DNA from: Lachnospiraceae bacterium
GTDB lineage: Bacteria > Bacillota > Clostridia > Lachnospirales > Lachnospiraceae
Length of the DNA stretch: 64,000 bases
Direction of reading: 5' to 3'
Assembly: GCA_009774235.1 (NCBI GenBank)
Contig: VSNJ01000004.1
Coordinates: 1 to 64,000, forward strand
Below, in pieces: positions 25,347 to 34,472 of this stretch. Position 1 is the stretch's first letter. Each line of letters starts with the position of its first letter. The notes below the pieces were generated by a model, which saw only the letters and a list, made by a program, of their open reading frames with translations, searched no databases and had not been told where the DNA came from. The position numbers and the translations under genes were made by a program.

Positions 25347-26804
25347 TTACATAAGCCTTATACGGTATACAACTGGCTTGCTGCTGTCTACAAATGGCGC
25401 ATGTATAACCATTTTATCTGTATATCTTATAAACTCTGGCTTTTCATTATATCCAAGTACTGTAAACTCTGTAATAATCCCATGGAAATCTTTACTATCC
25501 TCTCCCATGTTCTTAACTACTATATCTTCCCTATGTTGCTGCATAGGTATAATATATATACAGTCTGCCTTGCATGTAAATCTTATATCAGAAGAATTAT
25601 ACTCACTACGCCCTTCTTCTGAAAACATGCCTTCGGCATTCTTAGTTTCTCCTTCTTCCTGTACTCTCCATGGATGTGTGCCATATATAGCTTCACCATT
25701 TACCTCTATCCATTCACCAATTTCTTCAAGCATTTTTACTTCTTCATCACATATTGTTCCATCCGCTTTAGGTCCTACATTCAGCAACAAGCATCCATTC
25801 TTGCTTGTAATATCAACAAGGTCCTGTAATATATGTTCTGCCTTCTTAAACCGGTTCTGTTCTGTATAACACCATGAATTAAATGACATTGAAGTATCTG
25901 ACTGCCAGAAGAACGGCTTGGCATTCTGGAAATGCCCTCTTTCTATATCAAGTATACCTGTACCAGGCATCATTGCATCATGTTTATAAGATATAGCTGC
26001 CTGTATTCCCCATTCTGCTGCCCTGTTATAATAATAAGCAGCAAATTTCTTAAGATATGGTTTGACAGATTTATGTTGTATCCACCAGTCAAAATAAACC
26101 ATTGATGGTCTGTATTTCTCTACAATCTCACAGTTACGTGCAAGCCAGTCTTCCAGAAACTCTTCTGGAGGGTCAGGACTGAATAAATCCTGGTGGCCAG
26201 GTTCAGTCATTGCAGGCCAGTAGAAATCCCCAAGTTTCATTGGTGGCTTTATATCACTTTCAAATTCACATCCATGCCCCATAAAAAATGCATGTTCTAT
26301 ACGGTGGTTTGACTCACAGAATACAAGCCCCTCTTTTTCAATAGCAGTCTTTAGTTCACCCAGTACATCACGCTTCATAGCCATTTTAACGCTTGTCCAC
26401 TCACTTATTTCACTATTATACATCTGGAAACCGTCATGGTGTTCTGCTACAGGAACTATATATTTTGCACCTGCTCTTTTAAATAAATGTACCCATTCCT
26501 CTGGATTAAATTTTTCTGCCTTAAACATTGGTATAAAGTCTTTGTACCCAAACTGTGTATGTTCCCCATAAGTGTCCCTGTGGTGCTGCCATTCTTCCAT
26601 ATCCTGTATATACATATTTCTTGGATACCACTCATTATTAAATGCTGGCACACTGAAAAGGCCCCAGTGTATAAATATACCAAATTTGGCATCCTTAAAC
26701 CACTTTGGAGCTTCATACCCAGCCAATGAAACCCAGTCTGGCTTATATGGTCCTTTTTCAATAACATCATCTACAATCTTTAAATACTTCTCCTGTACAG
26801 TCAT
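25347..26804 (-). CDS. Alpha-L-fucosidase, glycoside hydrolase family 29
   Basis: A 485-residue GH29 enzyme. FGIFIHWGLFSVPAFNNEWYPRNMY (42-65) and EHHDGF (121-126) are family landmarks, and the nucleophile is D239 in MVYFDWW. No signal peptide is visible, so it probably acts inside the cell on imported fucosylated oligosaccharides, as expected for a gut bacterium. The C-terminal part (about 350-485) is the usual beta-sandwich. No transporter or fucose-catabolism genes flank it. Confidence 0.9.
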   Translation of the reverse strand: MTVQEKYLKIVDDVIEKGPYKPDWVSLAGYEAPKWFKDAKFGIFIHWGLFSVPAFNNEWYPRNMYIQDMEEWQHHRDTYGEHTQFGYKDFIPMFKAEKFNPEEWVHLFKRAGAKYIVPVAEHHDGFQMYNSEISEWTSVKMAMKRDVLGELKTAIEKEGLVFCESNHRIEHAFFMGHGCEFESDIKPPMKLGDFYWPAMTEPGHQDLFSPDPPEEFLEDWLARNCEIVEKYRPSMVYFDWWIQHKSVKPYLKKFAAYYYNRAAEWGIQAAISYKHDAMMPGTGILDIERGHFQNAKPFFWQSDTSMSFNSWCYTEQNRFKKAEHILQDLVDITSKNGCLLLNVGPKADGTICDEEVKMLEEIGEWIEVNGEAIYGTHPWRVQEEGETKNAEGMFSEEGRSEYNSSDIRFTCKADCIYIIPMQQHREDIVVKNMGEDSKDFHGIITEFTVLGYNEKPEFIRYTDKMVIHAPFVDSSKPVVYRIRLM

Positions 26805-26891
26805 CTGTTTTTCTCCCCATAATTTATTCCCTCAAAGGCAAAGTAAAAATAATGTAAATATAAATACATTATACCACTGTGCCAAAGGGAT

Positions 26892-26913
26892 TCTGCCAGC
26901 ATGATGGCTGGCA
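26892..26913 (-). terminator. Hairpin after the U32 peptidase gene
   Basis: Stem CTGCCAGC/GCTGGCAG (six-base loop), with a further TGCTGGCAG at 26930. No long T-run follows on the minus strand. Confidence 0.45.
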
Positions 26914-26940
26914 GTCCTGTTAATACAATGCTGGCAGAGG

Positions 26941-28176
26941 TTAATCTGCCTTAACACGGATTATGTCCATTTCATCTGCTTTCCCATCCAAAAGCACTTG
27001 TATATTCTGCCCTGGATGTGGACAGCTTTCAATATGCATGCCCTTTTCATCCCTCATATCACTAACATGCACTTTAATATCTTCTCCTGATGGTTTCATA
27101 ACCTCAACCACATCACCAACACAGAATTTATTCTTTTGTACAAGGGAAATATAACCATCATCTGTAACCTTCCCCACAGTCCCAAGATATGTGTAACCTT
27201 GTACATATGTGTTATTATCATAAATCTGTGTATCATGTGTAGCTGGTCCATAGAAAAACCCTGTTGTAAACTGCCTGTATGTGCACTTGGAAATCTCCTG
27301 CATATAATATTCCTTACGTAATTCATACAGTGAAGGTGACTGGAAATAATCATCTATTGCCTGTCTGTATGTCCTTGCCACATCTGCCACATACAACGCA
27401 GTCTTCATCCTGCCTTCTATCTTAAAGCTGTCAATACCTGCTTCTACAAGGTCTGGGATATGCTCTATCATACATAAATCTTTTGAATTAAATATATAAG
27501 TGCCTCTCTCGTTCTCTTCTACAGGAAGATATTCTCCTGGACGGCTTTCTTCCATTATATAATACTTCCAGCGGCATGGATGTGTACATGCCCCAAGGTT
27601 AGCATCCCTCCCAGTAAAATAATTACTAAGAAGGCATCTTCCCGAATAGGATATGCACATAGCCCCATGTACAAACGTTTCTATCTCCAGGCCATCAGGA
27701 ATATTCTGGCGTATCTGTTTTATCTCTTCTAACGAAAGTTCCCTGGCAGATACTACCCTTTTTGCACCTTGCTGCTGCCAGAAAAGATATGTCATGTAAT
27801 TAACATTATTTGCCTGTGTGCTTATATGCACCTCTGTTCCAGGACACACCTGCTTTGCTATTGCAAATACACCAGGGTCAGAGATAATAAGGGCATCTGG
27901 GTCCATTTCCTTTAATTCTTCAAAGTAAACACGAACCCCGTCAAGGTCCCTGTTATGTGCAGTTATATTTGCTGTTACAAATACCCGCTTCCCATGCTGG
28001 TGTGCAAAATCTATGCCTGCTTTCATATCTTCTTTTGAAAAATTCTTTGCCTTGGCACGCAACCCATACATTTCCCCGCCAATATATACAGCATCAGCAC
28101 CATACATTACAGCTACTTTAAGCACTTCAAGACTGCTTGCTGGTACTAAAAGCTCAGGTTTCCCATTTGCTAACAT
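26941..28176 (-). CDS. Peptidase U32 family protein, YrrO-like
   Basis: A 411-residue U32 protein: KPELLVPASSLEVLKVAVMYGADAVYIGG at the start and ETFVHGAMCISYSGRCLLSNYFTGRDANLGACTHPCRWKYY, whose cysteines bind an Fe-S cluster in studied members. U32 proteins of this type (RlhA, TrhP/YrrN/YrrO) take part in hydroxylation of rRNA C2501 or tRNA U34. Its stop-start overlap (TAATG) with the upstream trmR-like methyltransferase gene supports a role in tRNA U34 ho5U/mo5U synthesis. Confidence 0.88.
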   Translation of the reverse strand: MLANGKPELLVPASSLEVLKVAVMYGADAVYIGGEMYGLRAKAKNFSKEDMKAGIDFAHQHGKRVFVTANITAHNRDLDGVRVYFEELKEMDPDALIISDPGVFAIAKQVCPGTEVHISTQANNVNYMTYLFWQQQGAKRVVSARELSLEEIKQIRQNIPDGLEIETFVHGAMCISYSGRCLLSNYFTGRDANLGACTHPCRWKYYIMEESRPGEYLPVEENERGTYIFNSKDLCMIEHIPDLVEAGIDSFKIEGRMKTALYVADVARTYRQAIDDYFQSPSLYELRKEYYMQEISKCTYRQFTTGFFYGPATHDTQIYDNNTYVQGYTYLGTVGKVTDDGYISLVQKNKFCVGDVVEVMKPSGEDIKVHVSDMRDEKGMHIESCPHPGQNIQVLLDGKADEMDIIRVKAD

Positions 28177-28841
28177 TAAGAACCCTCCTTAACCTTTTTC
28201 ACAGAAACTGAAACACCATCACCAACTGGCAATATAACAGTATTCCACTCTTCCGAATGTGTCAGGTAATATAAATACTGGCGCATCCTGCCATGTATTG
28301 TCCTGTCACGCCTTGTTATTGCATAACGTGATTCTAATATATCACCATCCTGCAGTACATTATCTGTTACTAATATCCCACCAGCAGACAACATCTTATA
28401 CACAGGTACTACAAAATTCATATATTGTCCTTTTGCAGCATCCATAAATACAAAATTATATTTTTTACCTTGTGATGCAAGTAATTCTAATATCTCTGAT
28501 GCTTCCCCTTCAATAAGGTTTATCCTGCTTTCTTTATTATACTTTTTGAAATTTTCTTTTGCACATTTAATCCTGGCAGGTACCTTTTCTATAGTATCTA
28601 TAATTGTGCTTTCTTTAGTATATTCACTAACCAGCATACTTGAAAAACCAACTGCTGTACCAATTTCAAGGACAGCAGCTGGTTTTGCCATATCAAGAAG
28701 AAAAGCAAGCAATGTCTGGGTAGAACGCTTTATAACAGGGACTTCCGCCATAACAGCATCTTTCTCCACTTCCTGCAGGTATTCTGGTATATCCCAGGAA
28801 AGCGAATCTATATATGTTGACAATCTTTTCTCAATAACCAT
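28176..28841 (-). CDS. trmR: O-methyltransferase, TrmR/YrrM-like (tRNA 5-hydroxyuridine)
   Basis: A 221-residue SAM-dependent O-methyltransferase of the COMT-like family: LEIGTAVGFSSMLVSEY is motif I, FVFMDAAKGQYMNF holds the metal-binding Asp, and VTDNVLQDGDI follows. In Bacillus the orthologue TrmR makes 5-methoxyuridine at tRNA position 34 from the hydroxyuridine formed with U32 proteins. Coupling to a U32 gene supports the assignment. It lies 18 bases after the MltG-like gene. Confidence 0.82.
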   Translation of the reverse strand: MVIEKRLSTYIDSLSWDIPEYLQEVEKDAVMAEVPVIKRSTQTLLAFLLDMAKPAAVLEIGTAVGFSSMLVSEYTKESTIIDTIEKVPARIKCAKENFKKYNKESRINLIEGEASEILELLASQGKKYNFVFMDAAKGQYMNFVVPVYKMLSAGGILVTDNVLQDGDILESRYAITRRDRTIHGRMRQYLYYLTHSEEWNTVILPVGDGVSVSVKKVKEGS

Positions 28842-28858
28842 ATCCGCCCCCTGCCAAT

Positions 28859-29251
28859 CTATTCTTTAAATGTAAGCATATTTATAATAGTTTCATAATC
28901 CATGCTTGTATTCAGGGTGTACACCCCGGTTTTTAATATAGTTTTGTCTGTATCCATAAGTTTTGTACGTATATAAAATGCATAATTATCTGTAATAATA
29001 TTATCTTCTTTAAGCCTTGTAGCAACGTCAAACATATCATCACTGTCCCTGACTTCAAATTCTTTGTCACTTCCTGGTGGCTCTTCAACTACTACTGGCC
29101 CGAAAATGCCATAACAGAAATTATATCCAGAACGGCACATATAAAAAGTCCCATAAATTATTACTATTACAAGCATTATATTCACAAGCAGATACAAACT
29201 TCCCCTTAGAAGCAATAGTACATATTTCCTGCTTTGTACATTCTGTGACAT
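28859..29251 (-). CDS. Short MltG/YceG-like membrane protein without the lytic domain
   Basis: 130 residues: a helix at about 10-35 anchors the protein, followed outside by a LysM-like subdomain (DSDDMFDVATRLKEDNIITDNYAFYIRTKLMD...LKTGVYTLNTSMDYETIINMLT) that matches the N-terminal part of MltG. The catalytic domain with the active-site Glu is absent; full MltG is about 340 residues. Its position matches yrrL (mltG) before yrrM in Bacillus. It may be a regulatory or degenerate form. I see no leftover catalytic domain nearby. Confidence 0.7.
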   Translation of the reverse strand: MSQNVQSRKYVLLLLRGSLYLLVNIMLVIVIIYGTFYMCRSGYNFCYGIFGPVVVEEPPGSDKEFEVRDSDDMFDVATRLKEDNIITDNYAFYIRTKLMDTDKTILKTGVYTLNTSMDYETIINMLTFKE

Positions 29252-29257
29252 AAATTA

Positions 29258-29626
29258 TCAGCCCTCCAGAAAATCTGTTTCAATACCTGTACCTTCCAGA
29301 AACTTGTTCTGCAGGTTACGTACCATCACACAATACTGGTGTTCAGCAGAGAAAAATTCATTTGAAAGAGCATTATTCTGCAAATCATAATATTCTTTCT
29401 GGAGCTTATTATTCTCATGTATAAAGTTCTCACTGTCAGACATCTGCATTGCAAGGCTTCTTCTGCGGTATTCACTTATCCTGTTATATAATTCTGGCTG
29501 TGATTTAATATGTTCTAAAAGATTGTGGTACTGGTTATACTCACTTGTCCCTTTTAGCGCATTTATAAGGTTATCCATTATTTCTTCTGGCTGCAATAAA
29601 ACCACCCTTTCTGTAATCCTACTCAA
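29258..29626 (-). CDS. YlbF family regulator
   Basis: A 122-residue all-helical protein of the YlbF/YmcA (Com_YlbF) family, which in Bacillus forms a complex acting with RNase Y in mRNA processing. Placement next to RNase J fits an RNA-decay role. The start is uncertain: a TTG at 29626 abuts GGAGG inside the end of the RNase J gene, and a later TTG preceded by AAAGG is an alternative. Confidence 0.75.
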   Translation of the reverse strand: MSRITERVVLLQPEEIMDNLINALKGTSEYNQYHNLLEHIKSQPELYNRISEYRRRSLAMQMSDSENFIHENNKLQKEYYDLQNNALSNEFFSAEHQYCVMVRNLQNKFLEGTGIETDFLEG

Positions 29627-31442
29627 CCTCCATTATTATAGGAAGTATCATAGGGTTTCTCTTCATTTTCTTCCAAAGATAATCACTAAGGCTGTCTTTT
29701 ACCTCTGTCTTAATCTTCGTCCAGTCTGATACATTATTGTCAAGACATCTCTCAAGTGCAGCATACACAATATTTTTAGCTTCATCCATAAGGTACTCTG
29801 ACTCACGTACATATACAAACCCCCTTGATACAATATCAGGGCCTGCAAGAAGCTGGTTAGTATATTTCTCAAGTGTAAGCACTATTATAATAAGCCCGTT
29901 TTCTGATAAATGCTGCCTGTCCCTTAAAACAATGTTTCCTACATCACCTACACCAAGCCCGTCAACCATAATGCCCTGTGCCTGTACCTTTCCTACAAGG
30001 GCAGCGTGTTCTTCTGTAAGCTCAAGTACATCACCTGATGATAATATTATAGTATTTTCTTTTGGCACACCAAGCCCCTGTGCCAGCTCCGCATGGAATT
30101 TAAGATGCTGGTACTCACCATGTACAGGTATTGCATATTTAGGTTTTGTAAGTGTATATATAAGTTTAATCTCTTCCTGTGAAGCATGGCCTGACACATG
30201 TGTATCCTGGACTATTACCTTTGCACCTTTTTCAGAAAGCTCATTTATAACTTTTGAAACGGACTTTTCATTGCCAGGTATAGGCCTTGAACTGAATATT
30301 ACTGTATCTCCTGGCTCTATTGACACTTTCCGGTGTATGTTTGCTGCCATCCTTGAAAGTGCCGCCATAGCTTCACCCTGGCTGCCTGTTGTAATAAGCA
30401 CAAGTTTCTCAGATGGATAGTTCTTCATCTGCTCCATATCTATTATAATATTTTCAGGTACATTAAGATATCCAAGTTCTGTAGCAGTGCTTATAACATT
30501 AACCATGCTTCTGCCTTCAACTACAACTTTACGCCCATATTTTTCTGCGGAATTAATAACCTGTTGTACACGGTCAACATTTGAAGCAAATGTAGCTACT
30601 ATTATACGGCTTCTGTCATTGTCTGCAAATATATTGTCAAATGTCTTTCCTACTGTCTTTTCAGACATTGTATATCCAGGTTTCATAACATTGGTACTGT
30701 CACACATAAGTGCAAGCACACCCTTTTTTCCAAGTTCACCAAACCTTTGTAAATCAATAGTTTCCCCGTTAACTGGGGTATAGTCAACTTTAAAATCACC
30801 TGTGTGTACAATAATCCCAGCTGGTGTAAATATGGCAAGTGCTGCTGCATCTGAAATACTGTGGTTTGTCCTTATAAATTCCACCCGGAAGCATCCAAGA
30901 TTAACTGACTGGCCATATTTTACAATTTTCCGCTTAACAGGCCGTGGAAGCACATGTTCTTTAAGCTTATTTTCAATAAGCCCCATTGTAAGCTTAGTTG
31001 CATATACTGGCACATTAATTTCTTTAAGGACATAAGGAAGTGCACCTATATGGTCTTCATGTCCATGTGTTATAACAAATGCTTTTACTTTACTGATATT
31101 TTCCTTAAGATAACTTATATCCGGTATAACAAGGTCTATTCCAAGCATATCATCTTCAGGGAAAGACAGGCCACAGTCAACTACTATTATAGTATCCTCA
31201 TACTCAAACGCTGTAATATTCATTCCAATCTGTTCAAGACCACCAAGTGGTATAATTTTAAGACCATGTCCTAATCCACCCTTTGCCTTTTTATACTTGC
31301 CATAAGATGCTTTTTTCTCTGTAATGTTTATGCTGCTGGTTCTTGCCATCCTTTTTCTTGTAACTGGTGTTTTCCTGGCTGTTTCTTCTGTTTCAGGTAT
31401 TGTTTCCCCAAATAAAAGTTCTGTTTCGTTTTCTTTTTTCAC
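29619..31442 (-). CDS. rnj: Ribonuclease J
   Basis: A 607-residue metallo-beta-lactamase/beta-CASP ribonuclease. The metal site THGHEDHIG has H126, H128, D130 and H131; the start KIIPLGGLEQIGMN and VSGHASQEEI are typical. It performs 5'-3' exonucleolytic and endonucleolytic mRNA decay and rRNA maturation. A basic N-terminal extension of about 60 residues precedes the catalytic domain. Translation starts at GTG, and its ribosome site can pair with a segment of its own leader, which hints at self-control. Confidence 0.93.
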   Translation of the reverse strand: MKKENETELLFGETIPETEETARKTPVTRKRMARTSSINITEKKASYGKYKKAKGGLGHGLKIIPLGGLEQIGMNITAFEYEDTIIVVDCGLSFPEDDMLGIDLVIPDISYLKENISKVKAFVITHGHEDHIGALPYVLKEINVPVYATKLTMGLIENKLKEHVLPRPVKRKIVKYGQSVNLGCFRVEFIRTNHSISDAAALAIFTPAGIIVHTGDFKVDYTPVNGETIDLQRFGELGKKGVLALMCDSTNVMKPGYTMSEKTVGKTFDNIFADNDRSRIIVATFASNVDRVQQVINSAEKYGRKVVVEGRSMVNVISTATELGYLNVPENIIIDMEQMKNYPSEKLVLITTGSQGEAMAALSRMAANIHRKVSIEPGDTVIFSSRPIPGNEKSVSKVINELSEKGAKVIVQDTHVSGHASQEEIKLIYTLTKPKYAIPVHGEYQHLKFHAELAQGLGVPKENTIILSSGDVLELTEEHAALVGKVQAQGIMVDGLGVGDVGNIVLRDRQHLSENGLIIIVLTLEKYTNQLLAGPDIVSRGFVYVRESEYLMDEAKNIVYAALERCLDNNVSDWTKIKTEVKDSLSDYLWKKMKRNPMILPIIMEVE

Positions 31443-31450
31443 TAAATTAT

Positions 31451-31492
31451 CCTGCCTTTCTAATATTACAGTAACACCCGTATAAAGGCAGG
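31451..31492 (-). promoter_or_regulatory. RNase J leader stem covering the ribosome site
   Basis: CCTGCCT and AGGCAGG pair perfectly. On the mRNA the second arm is the AGGCAGG eight bases before the GTG start, so folding would hide the ribosome site. The rest of 31443-31701 holds small hairpins (TGCCA/TGGCA near 31622, CTGGC/GCCAG near 31650) that may end the DUF1292 transcript. Confidence 0.5.
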
Positions 31493-31701
31493 CTTAATAA
31501 ACCCCTCTCACTATATCAGCAGGAAAAGAATATTAAGACTGTCATGCTACGGCTATTACCACATTTTCTACAATTTCTATCTATTCCGTAATCATAAAAA
31601 TTATATTCCCGCTCTATATAAATGCCAGAATGGCAAAAGATGCCTGGCTATGCCAGACAGACCTGCATATTATCTTTTTTATATTTAAATCCAGCAATGG
31701 T

Positions 31702-31974
31702 TTACATTTCAATATCTACATCCTCAAGGGTTTCTTCAAAAACCTTTGAAATGGCAACAAGCTCTTCTTCGTCCGCTACCATCTCATATATGCCTTCTCC
31801 ATCTTCCTCACCCAGTTCTTTCAGGATATAAGCATCTTCTTCACCATATCCTGTGTCACTGTCTGTAACCAGTATATAATTAACACCTGCTATTTTAACC
31901 TGTTCAAGCACAAAAAAAGATATAGTACTGCCATCATCCGAAGTAAATTCAATTATAGCCTGATTTTCTTCCAT
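31702..31974 (-). CDS. DUF1292 family protein, YrzB-like
   Basis: A 90-residue acidic protein of the DUF1292/YrzB family: IIEFTSDDGSTISFFVLEQVKIAGVNYILVTDSD, then an Asp/Glu-rich tail. The function is unknown. It is conserved next to ireB and ruvX in Firmicutes, as here, where its start overlaps the ruvX stop. Confidence 0.88.
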   Translation of the reverse strand: MEENQAIIEFTSDDGSTISFFVLEQVKIAGVNYILVTDSDTGYGEEDAYILKELGEEDGEGIYEMVADEEELVAISKVFEETLEDVDIEM

Positions 31975-32438
31975 TATATATTTCCTCCGTCCATGGATAC
32001 ATCATACTGCCCTGTGCTGCCAGACAGGCTGTCCAGATATCCTTGTAAAATCATAGATGCTGCAATTTTATCTATGTATGCTTTACGCTTCTGGCGGTTT
32101 ACACCACATTCTTCTAAAACAGCATCTGCTGCTACTGTTGTAAGCCTTTCATCCCAGAATATAATTTCAAGCCCTGTACGCCTTTCTAATGTTTCAGCAA
32201 ACTCACGTGTCTGGGCACAGCGGATACCTTCCTCGTTGTTCATATTTTTAGGAAGACCGACTACTACTTTTTCAATGTCATACTGCTGTATAAGTGCTTC
32301 TATCCTGGCATATGTCTGCCTTAATTTATTTGCACGTTCCCGTTTTACCGTTTCAACAGGCTGTGCTGTAAGAAGCAGGCCATCACTAACTGCTACTCCT
32401 ACAGTTTTATCCCCATAATCTAGTCCCATAATTCTCAT
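31974..32438 (-). CDS. ruvX: Holliday junction resolvase-like RuvX/YqgF
   Basis: RNase H-fold protein, MRIMGLDYGDKTVGVAVSD with the first catalytic Asp, VGLPKNMNNEEG, and WDERLTT with another acidic residue. The family trims pre-16S rRNA and has been proposed as a resolvase. I place the start at MRIMGLDYG (32438); a TTG at 32459 inside ireB is possible. The order ireB-ruvX-yrzB is conserved. Confidence 0.9.
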   Translation of the reverse strand: MRIMGLDYGDKTVGVAVSDGLLLTAQPVETVKRERANKLRQTYARIEALIQQYDIEKVVVGLPKNMNNEEGIRCAQTREFAETLERRTGLEIIFWDERLTTVAADAVLEECGVNRQKRKAYIDKIAASMILQGYLDSLSGSTGQYDVSMDGGNI

Positions 32439-32448
32439 AAAATATTCT

Positions 32449-32712
32449 CTAACCTTCAAAATTATTTTTAATATAATCTTCTAAAAGATGTTCAATTATC
32501 TCATCTCGTTCTACACGCCTTATAAGGCTTCTTGCCCCATTATAGCTTGTAATATATGTCGGGTCACCTGACATTACATAACCTACTATCTGGTTTACAG
32601 GATTGTATCCTTTTTCTTTAAGGGCTTCATATATTCTTGCAATTACATCTTTTACTTCAATTTCCTGTTCTTTCTGGACTTTGAAATATTGTGTATTATT
32701 AATCTCTTGCAT
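32449..32712 (-). CDS. ireB: IreB family regulatory phosphoprotein
   Basis: An 87-residue protein (start MQEINNTQYF; 93 if the ATG at 32730 is used). The segment IYEALKEKGYNPVNQIVGYVMSGDPTYITSYNGAR is the DUF965/IreB signature. In Enterococcus IreB is phosphorylated on N-terminal Thr by the IreK kinase and modulates cephalosporin resistance; one Thr (NNTQYF) is present here. It overlaps ruvX. Confidence 0.88.
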   Translation of the reverse strand: MQEINNTQYFKVQKEQEIEVKDVIARIYEALKEKGYNPVNQIVGYVMSGDPTYITSYNGARSLIRRVERDEIIEHLLEDYIKNNFEG

Positions 32713-32818
32713 AAAGGTACTAACCTCCATTCCTCCACGTACAAATCTTATACCACTATAGTAATATATCTAAACTAAAAAAACAACACTTTTTTATTTT
32801 TCAATTCCATTTAGTTAA

Positions 32819-32903
32819 ATGTTTGAAAATTAGATGCTTTACAAATTATTGCCTCTTGCAATTACAAAATTTTACCCCAAAAGCCATGTTGCAAACATGG
32901 CTT
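32819..32903. repeat. Diverged small repeat and hairpin after mtaB
   Basis: ATGTTTGAAAATTAGATGC and TTACAAATTATTGCCTCTTGC resemble the repeats at 22420 and 43604. They are followed by a hairpin AAAGCCATGTT/AACATGGCTTT (about 32879-32902) that could end the mtaB transcript. Confidence 0.4.
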
Positions 32904-32984
32904 TGCCGCATTCCGCTTGGATTGGATATGTCTGCCCATACATGGAAACCGTCATGTCCCCATATCTAAAATATAAAGATAAAT

Positions 32985-34295
32985 TTATTGTCCAATGTAT
33001 CCAAAAAGTATTCCGCCAGGTATTCTTCCAGAAATACATACCTCTTGTATAGTGTTGCAAATTTTTAAGTCTTCCCCACTGTATGATGGTACTGCAATTC
33101 TTATATATCTTTCATTATAGCCAGTAATATATTTCTTATTATCAATTTCTGTTATTTCTTCAAAAAGTACCCTTTCATATTTGCCTGTAACCTGCTGCTG
33201 GTATATTTCCCCAAGCTCTTTTTCAAGCGCAGAAAGCCTGCTGCTTCTGTCTGATTTAACCGTTTCCTGGATTTGTCCATGCATCTGGTCTGCTATAGTG
33301 CCATAACGCCTTGAATACTTAAATACATGTATTTTTGCAAATCTTGCTTTATGCACAAATTCCATTGTTTCTTCAAATTCCTCTTCTGTTTCTTGTGGAA
33401 ACCCAACAATTATATCAGTGGTTATTGCAGGATTATCAAAATATTTTCTAAGTATACTTAAACTGTTAAGATACTCTTGTGGTGAATAGTGCCTGTTCAT
33501 CCGTTTTAAAACTGTACTGCTCCCACTCTGGAGAGAAAGATGAAAATGAGGACACAATTTATGTATAGAAGAAAGTTCTTTTACAAAGTCTCTAGTAATT
33601 ATACGTGGTTCAAGTGAACCAAGACGTATCCTTTCAATCCCGTTTATATTGTCTAATGCTTCCAGAAGGGACAAAAGCGGCTTTCCCTCAAGCTGTATAA
33701 AACTGTCCGCCTTGTTTATGCTGGTACCATATGAGGACAAATGTATTCCTGTAATTACTATTTCCTTATAGCCTTTTAAAGCAAGTTCCATGGCTTCTGC
33801 CACAACATCTGCTTCACTGCGGCTTGACAGTCCTCCCCTTACATATGGAATTATACAATATGTACAATATTGGCAGCATCCATCTTGCACTTTTATATAA
33901 GCCCTTGTATGTTCTTTCTGTGGCAGCACTTCTTCTTTTATATCTTGAACTCTTTTTTTTATTGCATTATTTACAATTTCTGTAATGTGTTCTTTATTTT
34001 TATTTGTAATAAAAATATCAATGCTTTTATCTGTTTCACCTTTCTTTATTGCAGAATCCACATAACATCCTGCTGCTACAACAAGCGCATCTGGGTTAAG
34101 CTTTCTTGCCTTGTGCAGCATCTGCCTTGATTTGCGGTCAGCTATATTAGTAACTGTACATGTATTTACAATATATACATCTGCTGTTTTATCAAATGCA
34201 GTAATTATATATCCTGCATCTTCAAATGATTTTTTCATTTTGTCTGTTTCATATGAATTAACTTTACAACCAAGTGTTAAGAATGCAACCTTCAC
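32985..34295 (-). CDS. mtaB: tRNA t6A37 methylthiotransferase MtaB
   Basis: A 436-residue radical SAM methylthiotransferase that turns t6A37 into ms2t6A in tRNAs reading ANN codons. The N-terminal cluster domain (TLGCKVNSYETD, NTCTVTNIADRKSRQ, VAAGCYVDS), the radical SAM CQYCTYCIIPYVRG and a C-terminal TRAM-like region are present. LGCKVNSYE is diagnostic of MtaB rather than MiaB. The gene starts at GTG with GGAGG in good position. Confidence 0.93.
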   Translation of the reverse strand: MKVAFLTLGCKVNSYETDKMKKSFEDAGYIITAFDKTADVYIVNTCTVTNIADRKSRQMLHKARKLNPDALVVAAGCYVDSAIKKGETDKSIDIFITNKNKEHITEIVNNAIKKRVQDIKEEVLPQKEHTRAYIKVQDGCCQYCTYCIIPYVRGGLSSRSEADVVAEAMELALKGYKEIVITGIHLSSYGTSINKADSFIQLEGKPLLSLLEALDNINGIERIRLGSLEPRIITRDFVKELSSIHKLCPHFHLSLQSGSSTVLKRMNRHYSPQEYLNSLSILRKYFDNPAITTDIIVGFPQETEEEFEETMEFVHKARFAKIHVFKYSRRYGTIADQMHGQIQETVKSDRSSRLSALEKELGEIYQQQVTGKYERVLFEEITEIDNKKYITGYNERYIRIAVPSYSGEDLKICNTIQEVCISGRIPGGILFGYIGQ

Positions 34296-34369
34296 AATTT
34301 ACCTCCTGTTTTAGCAAAAATAATCTTATGTTTTGTATTAATTATAGATAAAATTTTTTAAATTCCAAC

Positions 34370-34445
34370 TTTTGGCTAGTTTACTGTCGTAATTTTTGGC
34401 TAGATTGTATATTGACTTTTTTCTTTGTAATGATACTATATAGTA
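34370..34445 (+). promoter_or_regulatory. HPr-like gene promoter with direct repeat and palindrome
   Basis: Two copies of TTTTGGCTAG (34370-34379 and 34394-34403) lie 24 bp apart just upstream of a TTGACT -35 (34412-34417). An extended -10 (TGATACTAT) overlaps a perfect palindrome TACTATATAGTA (34434-34445). Both look like regulator sites. Confidence 0.55.
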
Positions 34446-34472
34446 GTACAACAACAAAGGGAGGTAATTAGC

